A stretch of 64,000 bases of DNA from Oleispirillum naphthae. GTDB lineage: Bacteria > Pseudomonadota > Alphaproteobacteria > Rhodospirillales > Rhodospirillaceae. The position numbers and the translations under genes were made by a program. Positions 26,474 to 34,340 of the stretch are shown here, piece after piece; within the stretch, counting starts at the first letter, position 1; each line of letters begins with the position of its first letter. The stretch spans positions 62,001-126,000 of the forward strand of contig JAQAZG010000006.1 of the NCBI GenBank assembly GCA_027864655.1, given 5' to 3'. The notes below the pieces were generated by a model. The model was not told where the DNA came from. It was given only the letters and a program-made list of their open reading frames with translations, and did no database searches.

Positions 26474-26696
26474 GATTCACCACTGCCCATCGAGGGGAGG
26501 GATTCTTCTTCCCTTCCCTTGAGCAATCTCATTGATTGTAATTATTCTTACTTGCTCTTCGCCCCGGCGGCGGACATGCCGCCCCTCCGGGGTCCGCGCC
26601 CCCGCCGATCGGCCGGAGACGGCCCTTGCGGCCGCATCGTTGCGGCCACGCGTCCGCGCGCGCCGAAGGCGCTTCCCGGCGCGCGCGAAGCGCCTT
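26474..26696. other. gene-free gap
   Basis: An AT-rich patch (about 26500-26560) next to a very GC-rich stretch with repeated GCGCGC/GGCGCTTC blocks that can fold into hairpins past the 26697 stop codon. No gene, RNA or known repeat was recognised. Confidence 0.4.
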
Positions 26697-27155
26697 TCAC
26701 AGGGCCGCTTCGAGCGCCGCGGCGCGCGGCGCCTGTGCCTGTGCCTGCGGCAGGGCGAAGCGCCAAGAGCCGCAGCGGCGCAAAAGCCAGAGCGCCCCCC
26801 CGGCCAGGTCCTCCGCCCGTCCGGCGCACAGGCAGGCGCGCATCGCCTCCCGCGCGCCGCTGTCCGTTTCCGTCCACTCCTCGGCCACCGCGCCGCCGCC
26901 GGGCACCACCAGCGGCACCGCCATCGCCGCGTCGAGCAGCGTGTCGAAGCCGCCGAAATCCGGCGTCAGGTCGAGGTAGAGCGCATCCGCGGTCTCCACC
27001 TCCTCGGCGGCGAAGGCGTTCCAGTCGCGCGGCTGCGTCTGGTCGGCGACGGTGCAGGCGATGCCCCGTTCCGCCAGGAGGGCGCGGGCGGCCTCCCAGG
27101 CTTGCGGCAGGAACGGGTGGGAAAACATGAACACCACTCTCGGCTGTTTCGTCAT
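26697..27155 (-). CDS. uncharacterised protein under cobalamin riboswitch control
   Basis: 152 aa from ATG at 27155 (GAGG 8 bases upstream). I do not recognise a full family. The N-terminus (RVVFMFSHPFLPQAWEAARALL) looks like the first beta-alpha unit of a Rossmann-like domain, and the stretch ETADALYLDLTPDFGGFDTLL...PLVVPGGG resembles the N-terminal part of CobN/BchH-type chelatase subunits, which begin with such a domain. No membrane segment or signal. Placement directly after a B12 riboswitch makes a role in cobalamin or cobalt metabolism likely. It could be a stand-alone chelatase-like domain or a shortened gene. Confidence 0.7.
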   Translation of the reverse strand: MTKQPRVVFMFSHPFLPQAWEAARALLAERGIACTVADQTQPRDWNAFAAEEVETADALYLDLTPDFGGFDTLLDAAMAVPLVVPGGGAVAEEWTETDSGAREAMRACLCAGRAEDLAGGALWLLRRCGSWRFALPQAQAQAPRAAALEAAL

Positions 27156-27232
27156 GGCGAGCCTCGTTCGGTCAGGCGGCGACGCACGGGGGCGCCGCCG
27201 CCGGGGGCGGACAGGCACAATGGACGTTCGGG

Positions 27233-27270
27233 AAAAAAATCGCGCGACGGCCCATTGCGACAACCACGTC
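27233..27270 (-). terminator. candidate riboswitch expression-platform terminator
   Basis: On the minus strand a weak GC stem region is followed by seven T (27233-27239), lying after the aptamer and 78 bases before the ATG at 27155. It could be the terminator that ligand binding stabilises. The exact stem was not resolved. Confidence 0.45.
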
Positions 27271-27324
27271 ACCGCAACGGCTTTTCACCGTCCCCACGGA
27301 CCTCCGCCCACAGGAAAGCGACGT

Positions 27325-27508
27325 ATCGCCGGCAGGTCTCCTGGCTTGCGGGTCGTCGCCATGCGCGGTCGGCCTTCCCAGTTTCCCAGTGGCCCGATCG
27401 ACCGCAAGCTCGCCGCTCACAGTTACGGAGGCAGCCCCGGACTAGGCGCGCAGCGCCGCACCGGGTTCCCTTTTCATCCGGGCGGACGACAGCCGCACCG
27501 GACACCGA
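27325..27508 (-). ncRNA. cobalamin (B12) riboswitch
   Basis: Read on the minus strand the conserved blocks appear in the right order: GGGAACCCGGTGC, then CTGCCTCCGTAACTGTGAG, then GGGCCACTGGGAAACTGGGAAGG (in two pieces), and the B12 box AGCCAGGAGACCTGCC (27331-27346). It senses adenosylcobalamin-type ligands and normally shuts off the downstream gene, here the 152-aa protein at 26697-27155. The cbiM gene is upstream of it and not controlled by it. Confidence 0.93.
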
Positions 27509-27514
27509 CATGCC

Positions 27515-27544
27515 CATCTACGCCACTGCGGGCGGAGATGTCAA
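27515..27544 (-). promoter_or_regulatory. promoter of the cobalamin riboswitch transcript
   Basis: Minus-strand TTGACA (27539-27544), 18-base spacer, TAGATG (27515-27520). It places the start near 27508, at the 5' edge of the aptamer, so the riboswitch unit is separate from the lar operon. Confidence 0.55.
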
Positions 27545-27567
27545 GAGAGGCAACACTGTAACATCTT

Positions 27568-27595
27568 CGCGGGCGGGCGCGGCGGCCCGCCCGCG
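27568..27595 (-). terminator. hairpin ending the lar/tct operon
   Basis: A perfect 11-bp GC stem CGCGGGCGGGC/GCCCGCCCGCG with 6-base loop, 9 bases after the cbiM stop. The following minus-strand bases (AAGATGTT) are only mildly T-rich, so it may be a weak terminator. Confidence 0.55.
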
Positions 27596-27604
27596 AGGGG
27601 GGAT

Positions 27605-28654
27605 TCAGCGCGCCGGGCGCGGCCCCAGCCGCGCCGCAACGGCGAAGGCCAGGGCGATCAGCCCAGCGCCGAGCGCGGCGGAAAGAACGTAGCCCATCGC
27701 CTCGCCGGAGAGGAAGGCGGGCGCATAGTCGGGAATCGGCGCGGACCACGCCTCGGCGAGGCGCGCCAGGCCCTGCGGCACCGCCTCGGGCAGGGCGGCG
27801 TCGCCGGAGGCCAACTCGATCGCCGCACGCCCCGCCGGGTCGAGGAAGTCCGAGACCCCCCACTCGCCCCAGGCGATGCCGGTGGCGAGCAGGCCCAAGG
27901 GCGTGGCCGCCGCCATCGCGGCGAGGCCGACCCACAGGCGCTTCACCGCGCGCCGCGGCGAGACGCCCGCGGGCAGATCGGCGGAGGGAGCGAGAAGCTC
28001 CGGATGGGCGTGCTGGAGGTAGGCGAAGAGGCCGCCGGTGACCACCATCTCGCCGAGACCGGCGAAGCCGAGGTGGCCCGCCATCATCGCCGGAACCGCC
28101 ACGGCGAGCGGGTACGGCGCATAGAGCGGCATGCCTCCGGCATCGTGGAAGAACATCGGCTGGATGCCGAACTCGAAGGCGGCGAGCAGCGCCGCGGCGT
28201 TGAGCGCCACGTAGCCCGCCACCGCGGCGGCGGCGACGCGGCGCGTCGAGCGGATCTCCGAGCGCCCGGCGAGGCCGACGTAGACCGCATAGGCGACGAG
28301 GGAGCCGACCACCGCCATGTTGAGGACGTTGGCCCCGAGGGTGGTGACGCCGCCGTCGCCGAAGACCAGGGCCTGGATCGCCAGCGCCACCGAGATCGCC
28401 AGCATCGAGGCCCATGGGCCGAGCACCGCGGCGGCTATTCCCATGCCCACGGCATGCCCGGTGGTGCCTCCCGGCAGCGGCAGGTTGAACATCATCACCA
28501 CGAAGGAAAAGGCGGAGGCCAGCCCCACCAGCGGCGCCAGGCGCTCGCGCGGCAGACGGCCCGCCCGCTTCACCCCGACGGCGAGGAACGGCAGCGCGGA
28601 CACATAGGTGAAGGCGCAGGTGGACGCGCTGAGATAACCATCCGGAATATGCAT
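27605..28654 (-). CDS. CbiM/LarMN-type nickel or cobalt permease with C-terminal PDGLE-like domain
   Basis: 349 aa integral membrane protein. MHIPDGYLS at the N-terminus supplies the metal-binding His2 typical of CbiM/NikM, followed by about six membrane segments; GGTTGHAVGMGIAAAVLGPWA is a family signature. After a linker (about 205-235) a CbiN-like domain (WGVSDFLDP ... IPDYAP, last membrane helix about 315-340) is fused, as in NikMN/LarMN. It starts 12 bases after larB, the last gene of the operon. Nickel is favoured by its partners. ATPase and T subunits are not in the window. Confidence 0.88.
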   Translation of the reverse strand: MHIPDGYLSASTCAFTYVSALPFLAVGVKRAGRLPRERLAPLVGLASAFSFVVMMFNLPLPGGTTGHAVGMGIAAAVLGPWASMLAISVALAIQALVFGDGGVTTLGANVLNMAVVGSLVAYAVYVGLAGRSEIRSTRRVAAAAVAGYVALNAAALLAAFEFGIQPMFFHDAGGMPLYAPYPLAVAVPAMMAGHLGFAGLGEMVVTGGLFAYLQHAHPELLAPSADLPAGVSPRRAVKRLWVGLAAMAAATPLGLLATGIAWGEWGVSDFLDPAGRAAIELASGDAALPEAVPQGLARLAEAWSAPIPDYAPAFLSGEAMGYVLSAALGAGLIALAFAVAARLGPRPAR

Positions 28655-28666
28655 GGAAACCGTCCC

Positions 28667-29329
28667 CTAAAGTTCGGCCGCGCGCGGCGCGCGCAGGATG
28701 CGCAGCGCCGCTTGCGCGGCCCCGAAACCGTTGTCGATGTTGACCACCACCAGGCCGGGCGCACAGCTGCCGAGCGCGCTCTCGAGCGCCACCCGCCCGC
28801 CGGTGGCGACGCCGCGCCCCACCGAGGTGGGCACCGCGATCACCGGCGCGGCGATCAGCCCCGCGAGCACGCTGAACAGCGCGCCCTCCATGCCCGCCGC
28901 GGCGATGACGACGCGGTGGCGGCGGATCTCGTCGATGCGGTCGAGCAGACGCCACAGCCCGGCGACGCCGACATCGCAGAACAGCGTCGCGCCGACGCCG
29001 GAGAACGCCAGGGTGCGCTCCGCCTCCGCCGCCACCGGCAGGTCGGCGAGACCGGCGGTGACGATCGCCGCCGCGATGGGCAGAGCCCCCTGCGGCGCGC
29101 CGAGAATCGCGGTGCGCGAGGTTGCGTCGTAGTCGATGACGGTGCGCGCCGCCTCGGGCAGGGCGGCGTATTTTTCCGCATCCAGGCGGGTGATCAGCAG
29201 GCGGCGGCCCTCGTCCTGGGCGGCATCGACGATCTGTTGAATCTGCTGCGGCGTCTTGCCCTCGGCATACACCGCCTCCGGCAGGCCGATGCGCTCCACC
29301 CGCTGCCAGTCCATCACCGCGCCGGGCAT
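28667..29329 (-). CDS. larB: nickel pincer cofactor biosynthesis protein LarB
   Basis: 220 aa, slightly short for LarB (about 245). It is related to PurE: LarB carboxylates and hydrolyses nicotinic acid adenine dinucleotide, the first step to the nickel-pincer nucleotide. The N-terminal PEAVYAEGKTPQQIQQI, the central VVIAAAGMEGALFSVLAGL and VPTSVGRGVATGGRVALESALGS (split) are typical of the family. ATG at 29329 has GGGGAGG upstream and lies inside the 3' end of larE (16-base overlap). Confidence 0.93.
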   Translation of the reverse strand: MPGAVMDWQRVERIGLPEAVYAEGKTPQQIQQIVDAAQDEGRRLLITRLDAEKYAALPEAARTVIDYDATSRTAILGAPQGALPIAAAIVTAGLADLPVAAEAERTLAFSGVGATLFCDVGVAGLWRLLDRIDEIRRHRVVIAAAGMEGALFSVLAGLIAAPVIAVPTSVGRGVATGGRVALESALGSCAPGLVVVNIDNGFGAAQAALRILRAPRAAEL

Positions 29330-30129
29330 GAGCGCCTCCCCGCGACGAAGGCGGAGCCCATGCGGTAGGTTTCCACCCCCGCCGGCACCCGCCCCTCGGC
29401 CAGGCAGACCTCCCCGGCGTGCGCCGCCACGGCGCGCCGCGTCGCCGCGCCCATGGCGGGCGGCACCTCCACCACCACGCCCGCGGCGCGGATGCGCACC
29501 CGCAGCGTCAGCTCCGCGCCGAAGCGCCGCCGCAGCCGCTCCTCCAGCGCATCGACGAAGGCGAGGTCCGCGGCCTCGATGGCGATGCCGGTTTCCACCC
29601 GGCTGGAAAGGCAGGGCTGCGCCGGCAGTTCGGCCAGTTCGCCCAGGCCCGCCGCCCGCGCCAGCGCGCGGATGGTTTGCTTGTCGATGCCCGCCTCGAC
29701 GAAGGGGTGCGCCACCCCCTGCTCGCGCGCCGCGATCAGGCCCGGGCGGTAGTCGCCGAGGTCGTCGCGGTTGGTGCCCGAGGCGACGGTGCGCCCGGTC
29801 AGAGTGCGCAAGGCGGCGTAGAGGCGGCTCTTGCAGTAGTAGCAGCGGTCGTAGGGGTTGGCGCGGTAGCGCGCATCGTCGAACTCGCCCGCGGAAAGGA
29901 CTTCGAGCGCCCACCCTTCGGAAGCCGCCATGGCGCGCACCCGCTGCGTCGCCGCCGCGGGCACGGCGGGGGAAACCGCATGGCAGATCACCGGCGTCTC
30001 GGCGAGCCAGCGGTGCGCCAGGGTGCCGAGCAGCAGGCTGTCGATGCCGCCGGACACCGCGATGGCGAGCGGCCCGTAGGAGGACAGTACGGCGCGCAGG
30101 GCGCGCTCGGCGGGCAATGCGGCGGTCAT
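29314..30129 (-). CDS. larE: ATP-dependent sulfur transferase LarE
   Basis: 271 aa PP-loop enzyme that adenylates and thiolates the dicarboxylated pyridinium mononucleotide. PP-loop SGGIDS at 26-31. Cysteines at 96 and 99 (RCYYCK) and 173 (PCLSSR) are all present. In Lactiplantibacillus the single Cys equivalent to 173 is consumed; enzymes with the extra CxxC (described for Thermotoga LarE) carry a [4Fe-4S] cluster and can turn over, so this looks like the cluster type. Its ATG overlaps the larC stop (ATGA). Confidence 0.93.
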   Translation of the reverse strand: MTAALPAERALRAVLSSYGPLAIAVSGGIDSLLLGTLAHRWLAETPVICHAVSPAVPAAATQRVRAMAASEGWALEVLSAGEFDDARYRANPYDRCYYCKSRLYAALRTLTGRTVASGTNRDDLGDYRPGLIAAREQGVAHPFVEAGIDKQTIRALARAAGLGELAELPAQPCLSSRVETGIAIEAADLAFVDALEERLRRRFGAELTLRVRIRAAGVVVEVPPAMGAATRRAVAAHAGEVCLAEGRVPAGVETYRMGSAFVAGRRSCPAR

Positions 30130-31490
30130 CGTTCCTCCTCTCCTTTCGCCTTGGCGGCGCGGCGCGCCGCCAGCGTGGCGATGCCCGAAAGCGCATCGCT
30201 CTCCGCCTTCACCGTGCGCACCCCGCCGGGGCGCAGCGCCCGCTTGGCGCGCAGGCCGCCCCGGATTTCCTCCCGCGGCAGGATGCGGCGCTCGGCGCGG
30301 TGCCAGCGCAGCCCCAGGGTGGAGGTTTCGAGGAACACCTCGCGCGCCACCGCCTCCACCCCCGCCGGATCGGCGAGCAGGCGCAGGGTGACGAGCGGGC
30401 GGCCCTTCTTGCCGATGCCGGGGGTGAGAACCAGGTCGCGCACCGCGGGCAGGGCGCGCAGGCGGTCGGCGGCCTGGGCGATCTCCTCGCCGGTCATGTC
30501 GTCGATGTCGCACTCGACCACGCACACCGCATCGGTCTGCGCGTCTTCCCCCGCCGCGAACAGCGAGGCGCGCAGGATGTTGGGCATGCCGGGCAGCGCG
30601 CGGCTGCCCGCGCCGCAGCCGGTGGCGAGCAGCCGCCCGCCGCGGCGGACGCCGGGGGCGCCGCCGGTGAGGTGGGCGAGAATCGCGGCGCCGGTGGGGG
30701 TGACGCGCTCGCCGGGGACGCCGTCGTCGCGCCAGTCGTACCCCGCGAGGATCGCCGCGGCGGCGGGCACCGGCACCGGCAACAGGCCGTGCGCCGTCTT
30801 GACCAGGCCGGAGCCGAGCGGCAGCGCCGAGACGCTCCACGAGACGCCGGGCAGAGCGGCGGCGATGCTGCCCGCCGCCGTCACGTCCATCAGGGAGTCC
30901 CAGCCGCCGATCTCGTGGAAGTGCACGTCGTCGAGCGCCACGCCGTGGATGCCCGCCTCCGCCTCGGCGATGCGGCGCAGGATCGCCGCGGCGTGCGCCG
31001 CCGTGCCCGCGGAGAGCGGCGCATCCGCGATGCGGCTCCGCATGTCGGCATACGCGCCGTGATGATGGGGGCGGCCATGCGCATGGGGTTCATGCGCATG
31101 GCCGGAGTGGTCGTGCGCTGCGGGGGGGCTGGGCGCACGACCGTGAGGATCATGCGCAGCTTCAGGACCCTGCGCATGATCGCAATGGCCATGCGCGTCT
31201 TCGGGTACGTGCGCATGGCCGGGGTGATCATGCGCAGGATGGGGGAGGCGCGCATGATCGGGGAGAGGTTGGGCGGCTTCCGCCGCCAGTTCGAAATGCA
31301 GGGCGGCGATGCCGCCCGCCTGCACCGCGGAAAGCCGCGGCGCGCCGCACCCCGGCGGCAGCACCGCCACGACGTCGGCAAGCACGCGCGGCCGCAGGTC
31401 CGGCAGCGCGTCGAGAAGCGCGGCGACGAACATGTCGCCCGCCGCGCCGCCCACCGCATCGAGGTGGATATGCTCCGGGGCGCGGGTCAT
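30126..31490 (-). CDS. larC: nickel insertion protein LarC with a His-rich segment
   Basis: 454 aa in a single frame, whereas Lactiplantibacillus larC needs a programmed frameshift. LarC uses CTP to insert nickel into the dithiolated pyridinium nucleotide. N-terminal DAVGGAAGDMFVAALLDALPD and HFHEIGGWDSLMDV are family motifs; the C-terminal half starts near EVECDIDDMTGEE. Between residues 79 and 144 lie 20 His (HDHPGHAH, HGRPHHH and similar), probably a nickel store or shuttle. ATG at 31490 overlaps the stop of the upstream LarA-like gene. Confidence 0.93.
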   Translation of the reverse strand: MTRAPEHIHLDAVGGAAGDMFVAALLDALPDLRPRVLADVVAVLPPGCGAPRLSAVQAGGIAALHFELAAEAAQPLPDHARLPHPAHDHPGHAHVPEDAHGHCDHAQGPEAAHDPHGRAPSPPAAHDHSGHAHEPHAHGRPHHHGAYADMRSRIADAPLSAGTAAHAAAILRRIAEAEAGIHGVALDDVHFHEIGGWDSLMDVTAAGSIAAALPGVSWSVSALPLGSGLVKTAHGLLPVPVPAAAAILAGYDWRDDGVPGERVTPTGAAILAHLTGGAPGVRRGGRLLATGCGAGSRALPGMPNILRASLFAAGEDAQTDAVCVVECDIDDMTGEEIAQAADRLRALPAVRDLVLTPGIGKKGRPLVTLRLLADPAGVEAVAREVFLETSTLGLRWHRAERRILPREEIRGGLRAKRALRPGGVRTVKAESDALSGIATLAARRAAKAKGEEER

Positions 31491-32812
31491 CAGTGGCGCT
31501 CCGGCCAGGGGTCGGCGAGGTTGCCCGCCGCGTCGAAGCCCATCGGCCGCGGCTCGTGGACCACCTCGATGCCCGGACGCTCCCGCACCGACGGCAACAG
31601 CGCCTCGGAGACGTAGAGGTGTTGCAGGTGCAGGCTGTTGGGCGCGCGGATCAGGGTGATCGCAGAGGGCGTATGCGAGGCGCAGCTCTTCACCGCGGCG
31701 GCGATGGCGGCCCAGTCGTTGGGCATGGTCATCGGCAGGCCCGCCATGGTCAGGGTGCCGAGCGTGATGCAGTTGATGTAGGTGGGTTCGCGGTCGAACT
31801 TGTCGAACAGCCGCTGGGTGATCACGTCGGCCATGCCGATGCCCACCGCGTTGCCCTCGCTGTGGTCGGAGACGTCGAGCACCGCGATGCGCGCCACCTC
31901 CGGCCCGCCGCTGATCGCCGGGGTGGAGACGCGGCCGGTGATGTTGGGGTCCATGCCGCTGCCCGAGAACTCCTTGCCCACCTGGTCGAGCACCAGAACG
32001 TCGAGCGGCCCCGACGCCTGCAAGCCTTCGAGCGGGCCGAGCGGCAGGCGCGGCATGGCGCGCATCGCCTCGGCGAGCAGCGGACGCTCCCGTTCGATCA
32101 TCCCCTGCGCGGGGAGCACCACGACGCGGGCGAGCCGGTCGTAGGCGTTCTCCAGGGTGGCGACGCCGAAGAGGATCTTGCAGCGGTCGAGCTTCATCCG
32201 GCCCATATCGACGATCGAGCGGGCGAGGTAGCCCGAGCCCCAGGCGTGGCAATTGTCGGCCCCCGACTGCTTGCCGAGGCCGATCGCCAGCATCTTGATC
32301 AGGCCGCTTTCGTTGTCGCCGCGGAACTCGGTGTGCGGCTTGACGCGGTTGAACACGACGATGCCGTCCGCCTCGTAGGCGAGCTTATCGACATGCACCT
32401 CCATGCCGTTTTCCAGCGTGCCGACGTTCACCGTCTCCATGCTGGAGCGGATCGGGCAGCCTGCGCTCTCCTCGGTGACGCCGAGGTGGGCGAGCATCTT
32501 CACCTGGCCCTCGGCGGTGGCGCCGCCGTGGCTGCCCATGGAGGGCACGATGAACGGCTCGCCGCCGCGGGCGCGGATTTCCGCGGCGATGGCGCGCGTC
32601 AGTTCGGGCAGGCTGGCCAGCCCGCGGCTGCCCACGGTCAGCGCGATGCGCATGCCGGGTTTGATCGCCGCATCGCAGCAGGCCTCCTTGGCCATCGCCT
32701 CGTGCACCGCCGCGGCCACGTCGCCCGCCTCCATGACCGGAAAGGTCTGGCGGACCAGGGCGACGGGCGGCAGGGCCACGTCCTTCAGCAACTGGACGTA
32801 ACGCGGGGTCAT
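31490..32812 (-). CDS. LarA-family nickel-pincer-nucleotide hydroxyacid racemase/epimerase homologue
   Basis: 440 aa, DUF2088/LarA N-terminal-type protein. In LarA the cofactor is bound through a lysine and surrounding histidines (H108, H174, K184, H200). Here GSHGG His95, KPH His160, GLIKM Lys173 and CHAWG His189 occur in the same order; 95-160 and 173-189 keep the LarA spacings, 160-173 is three longer. Substrate residues differ, so lactate is not implied. It is co-encoded with larC, larE and larB and with a UxaA-type dehydratase, suggesting C2 inversion of a 2-hydroxy acid before dehydration. Confidence 0.85.
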   Translation of the reverse strand: MTPRYVQLLKDVALPPVALVRQTFPVMEAGDVAAAVHEAMAKEACCDAAIKPGMRIALTVGSRGLASLPELTRAIAAEIRARGGEPFIVPSMGSHGGATAEGQVKMLAHLGVTEESAGCPIRSSMETVNVGTLENGMEVHVDKLAYEADGIVVFNRVKPHTEFRGDNESGLIKMLAIGLGKQSGADNCHAWGSGYLARSIVDMGRMKLDRCKILFGVATLENAYDRLARVVVLPAQGMIERERPLLAEAMRAMPRLPLGPLEGLQASGPLDVLVLDQVGKEFSGSGMDPNITGRVSTPAISGGPEVARIAVLDVSDHSEGNAVGIGMADVITQRLFDKFDREPTYINCITLGTLTMAGLPMTMPNDWAAIAAAVKSCASHTPSAITLIRAPNSLHLQHLYVSEALLPSVRERPGIEVVHEPRPMGFDAAGNLADPWPERH

Positions 32813-32826
32813 TATTCCTTCCTCTC

Positions 32827-33990
32827 CTAGATCACCGGGCCGGTGACGTAGATGTCCATGGCGCGGGTGTAGCCGGTGATCTCCGACCGGGTGCGCGCCC
32901 CCGAGGCGACCTCGACGATGCGTTCGAGCAGGCGGTCGCCCGCCTGGGGAATGCTCTCCGTGCCTTCGATGATGCTCGCCACCGACATGTCCATGTGGTC
33001 GCGCATGCGCTCCCAGGTGAGCGCGTTGCCGGTGAGCTTGACCACCGGCACGAAGGGGAAGCCCTGCGGCGCGCCGCGCCCGGTGGCGAAGGCGATGACG
33101 TTGCAACCCGCGGCGGCGAGGCCGGTGAGGATTTCCGGCTCGCGGCCGGGCGAATCCATCACCACCAGGCCCTTCACCTGCGGCCGTTCGCCATATTCGT
33201 AGACCGCCCGGATCGGCGCGGTGCCCGCCTTGGCGATGGCGCCGAGCGACTTCTCCTCGATGGTGGAGAGACCGCCCTTGATGTTGCCGCCGGTCGGCTG
33301 GCCGCCGCGCATGTCGCAGCCCACCGCCTTGGCGCGGTTTTCCATGCGCTCGACCAGGGCGAGAATCTGTTGCCCGATTTCCGGGGTGGCGGCATGGCGG
33401 GCGACGATGTGCTCCGCGCCGATGAACTCGGTGATCTCGCCGAGCACCGTGGTGCCGCCCGCCGCGACGATGCGGTCGGAGGCGACGCCGATCGCGGGCG
33501 TCGCGGAGAGGCCCTGGGTGGTGTCGGAGCTGCCGCACTTCATGCCGAGCACCAGCTCGGAAATCGGGAAGTTCTCAGGCTTCATCGAGGTCGCCTCGGA
33601 CACCATGTCCTGGACGATCAGGGTGCCCTCGGCGCGGGTGCGCGCGGCGCCGCCGTGCTCCTGGATGGCGATGGTCTCGACCCGCTTGCCGGTCTTGCGG
33701 ATGCCCTCCACCACCTCGGCCACCGCCGTGCTCTCGCAGCCGAGGCTGACGAGGAGCACCGCGGCGAGGTTGGGGTTGCTGCCCAGCCCGATCAACACCT
33801 CGTTGACCCGCTTGAGATCGACCGGCGTCTGGCAGCAGCCCTGATGGTGGGTGAAGCTCACCGCGCCGTCCACCTGGCGGGCGATATCCTCCGCCACTTC
33901 ATTGGCGCAGACCACGGTGGAGAACACCCCCACGTAGTTGCGCGTGCCCACCTGACCGTCGGGGCGCCGGTATCCCTGGAATTCCATCAT
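32827..33990 (-). CDS. UxaA/GarD-family dehydratase, large subunit
   Basis: 387 aa, matching the C-terminal catalytic domain of altronate/galactarate dehydratases, which are iron-dependent and remove water from 2,3-dihydroxy acids. NYVGVFSTVVCAN, HHQGCC (Cys52-Cys53), LLVSLGCES (Cys85) and MKCGSSDTTQGLSATPA are visible family motifs. The SAF domain that is fused at the N-terminus in E. coli UxaA is a separate gene 31 bases upstream. The first of two ATGs (33990) is well spaced from GAGAGGAGAG. Sulfolactate lyase SuyB has the same size but lacks the Cys pattern. Confidence 0.85.
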   Translation of the reverse strand: MMEFQGYRRPDGQVGTRNYVGVFSTVVCANEVAEDIARQVDGAVSFTHHQGCCQTPVDLKRVNEVLIGLGSNPNLAAVLLVSLGCESTAVAEVVEGIRKTGKRVETIAIQEHGGAARTRAEGTLIVQDMVSEATSMKPENFPISELVLGMKCGSSDTTQGLSATPAIGVASDRIVAAGGTTVLGEITEFIGAEHIVARHAATPEIGQQILALVERMENRAKAVGCDMRGGQPTGGNIKGGLSTIEEKSLGAIAKAGTAPIRAVYEYGERPQVKGLVVMDSPGREPEILTGLAAAGCNVIAFATGRGAPQGFPFVPVVKLTGNALTWERMRDHMDMSVASIIEGTESIPQAGDRLLERIVEVASGARTRSEITGYTRAMDIYVTGPVI

Positions 33991-34021
33991 CGCGTACTCT
34001 CCTCTCCTGAAACTCTCGGGC

Positions 34022-34312
34022 TCACGCCAGATCGCCGCGGCCGCGCAGGCTCTCGATATTGTGGACATGGACATGCGCCCCCTTGGGGATGTCCTCCGTC
34101 GCCCGCCCGATCACTTCGCCGTATTTGAGGATGTCCTGCCCCGCGGGCAGGTCGGCGAGCGCCAGCTTGTGGGCGAACTCCACCGCGCCCGCCATGGTCA
34201 CCGCCACCACATGGTCGCCGATGCCGACGGAGACGGTTTCTCCCGCCGCCAGGTCGCGCAGGGCCGTGGCCACGTTGTCCCCGTCCTTGATCGCAATCGC
34301 GTCGCGTTTCAT
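34022..34312 (-). CDS. UxaA-family dehydratase, small SAF-domain subunit
   Basis: 96 aa, the SAF domain that is the N-terminus of altronate dehydratase (GDNVATALRDLAAGETVSVG, then IPKGAHVHVHNIES). It probably binds substrate or helps hold the metal together with the large subunit encoded next. It begins at 34312, 28 bases after the MmgE/PrpD gene. Confidence 0.85.
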   Translation of the reverse strand: MKRDAIAIKDGDNVATALRDLAAGETVSVGIGDHVVAVTMAGAVEFAHKLALADLPAGQDILKYGEVIGRATEDIPKGAHVHVHNIESLRGRGDLA

Positions 34313-34340
34313 CGATTGATTCCTCTCGCTTGCACGCACA

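Noticed and set aside
31060-31270. CRISPR-like or tandem repeat array suggested by repeated CATGCGCATGG
   Set aside because: It is in-frame coding sequence for the histidine-rich part of LarC; units are irregular and lack spacers.
32827-34312. Sulfolactate sulfo-lyase SuyAB
   Set aside because: Subunit sizes fit, but the HHQGCC and SLGCE cysteine pattern is that of UxaA-type dehydratases as I remember them.
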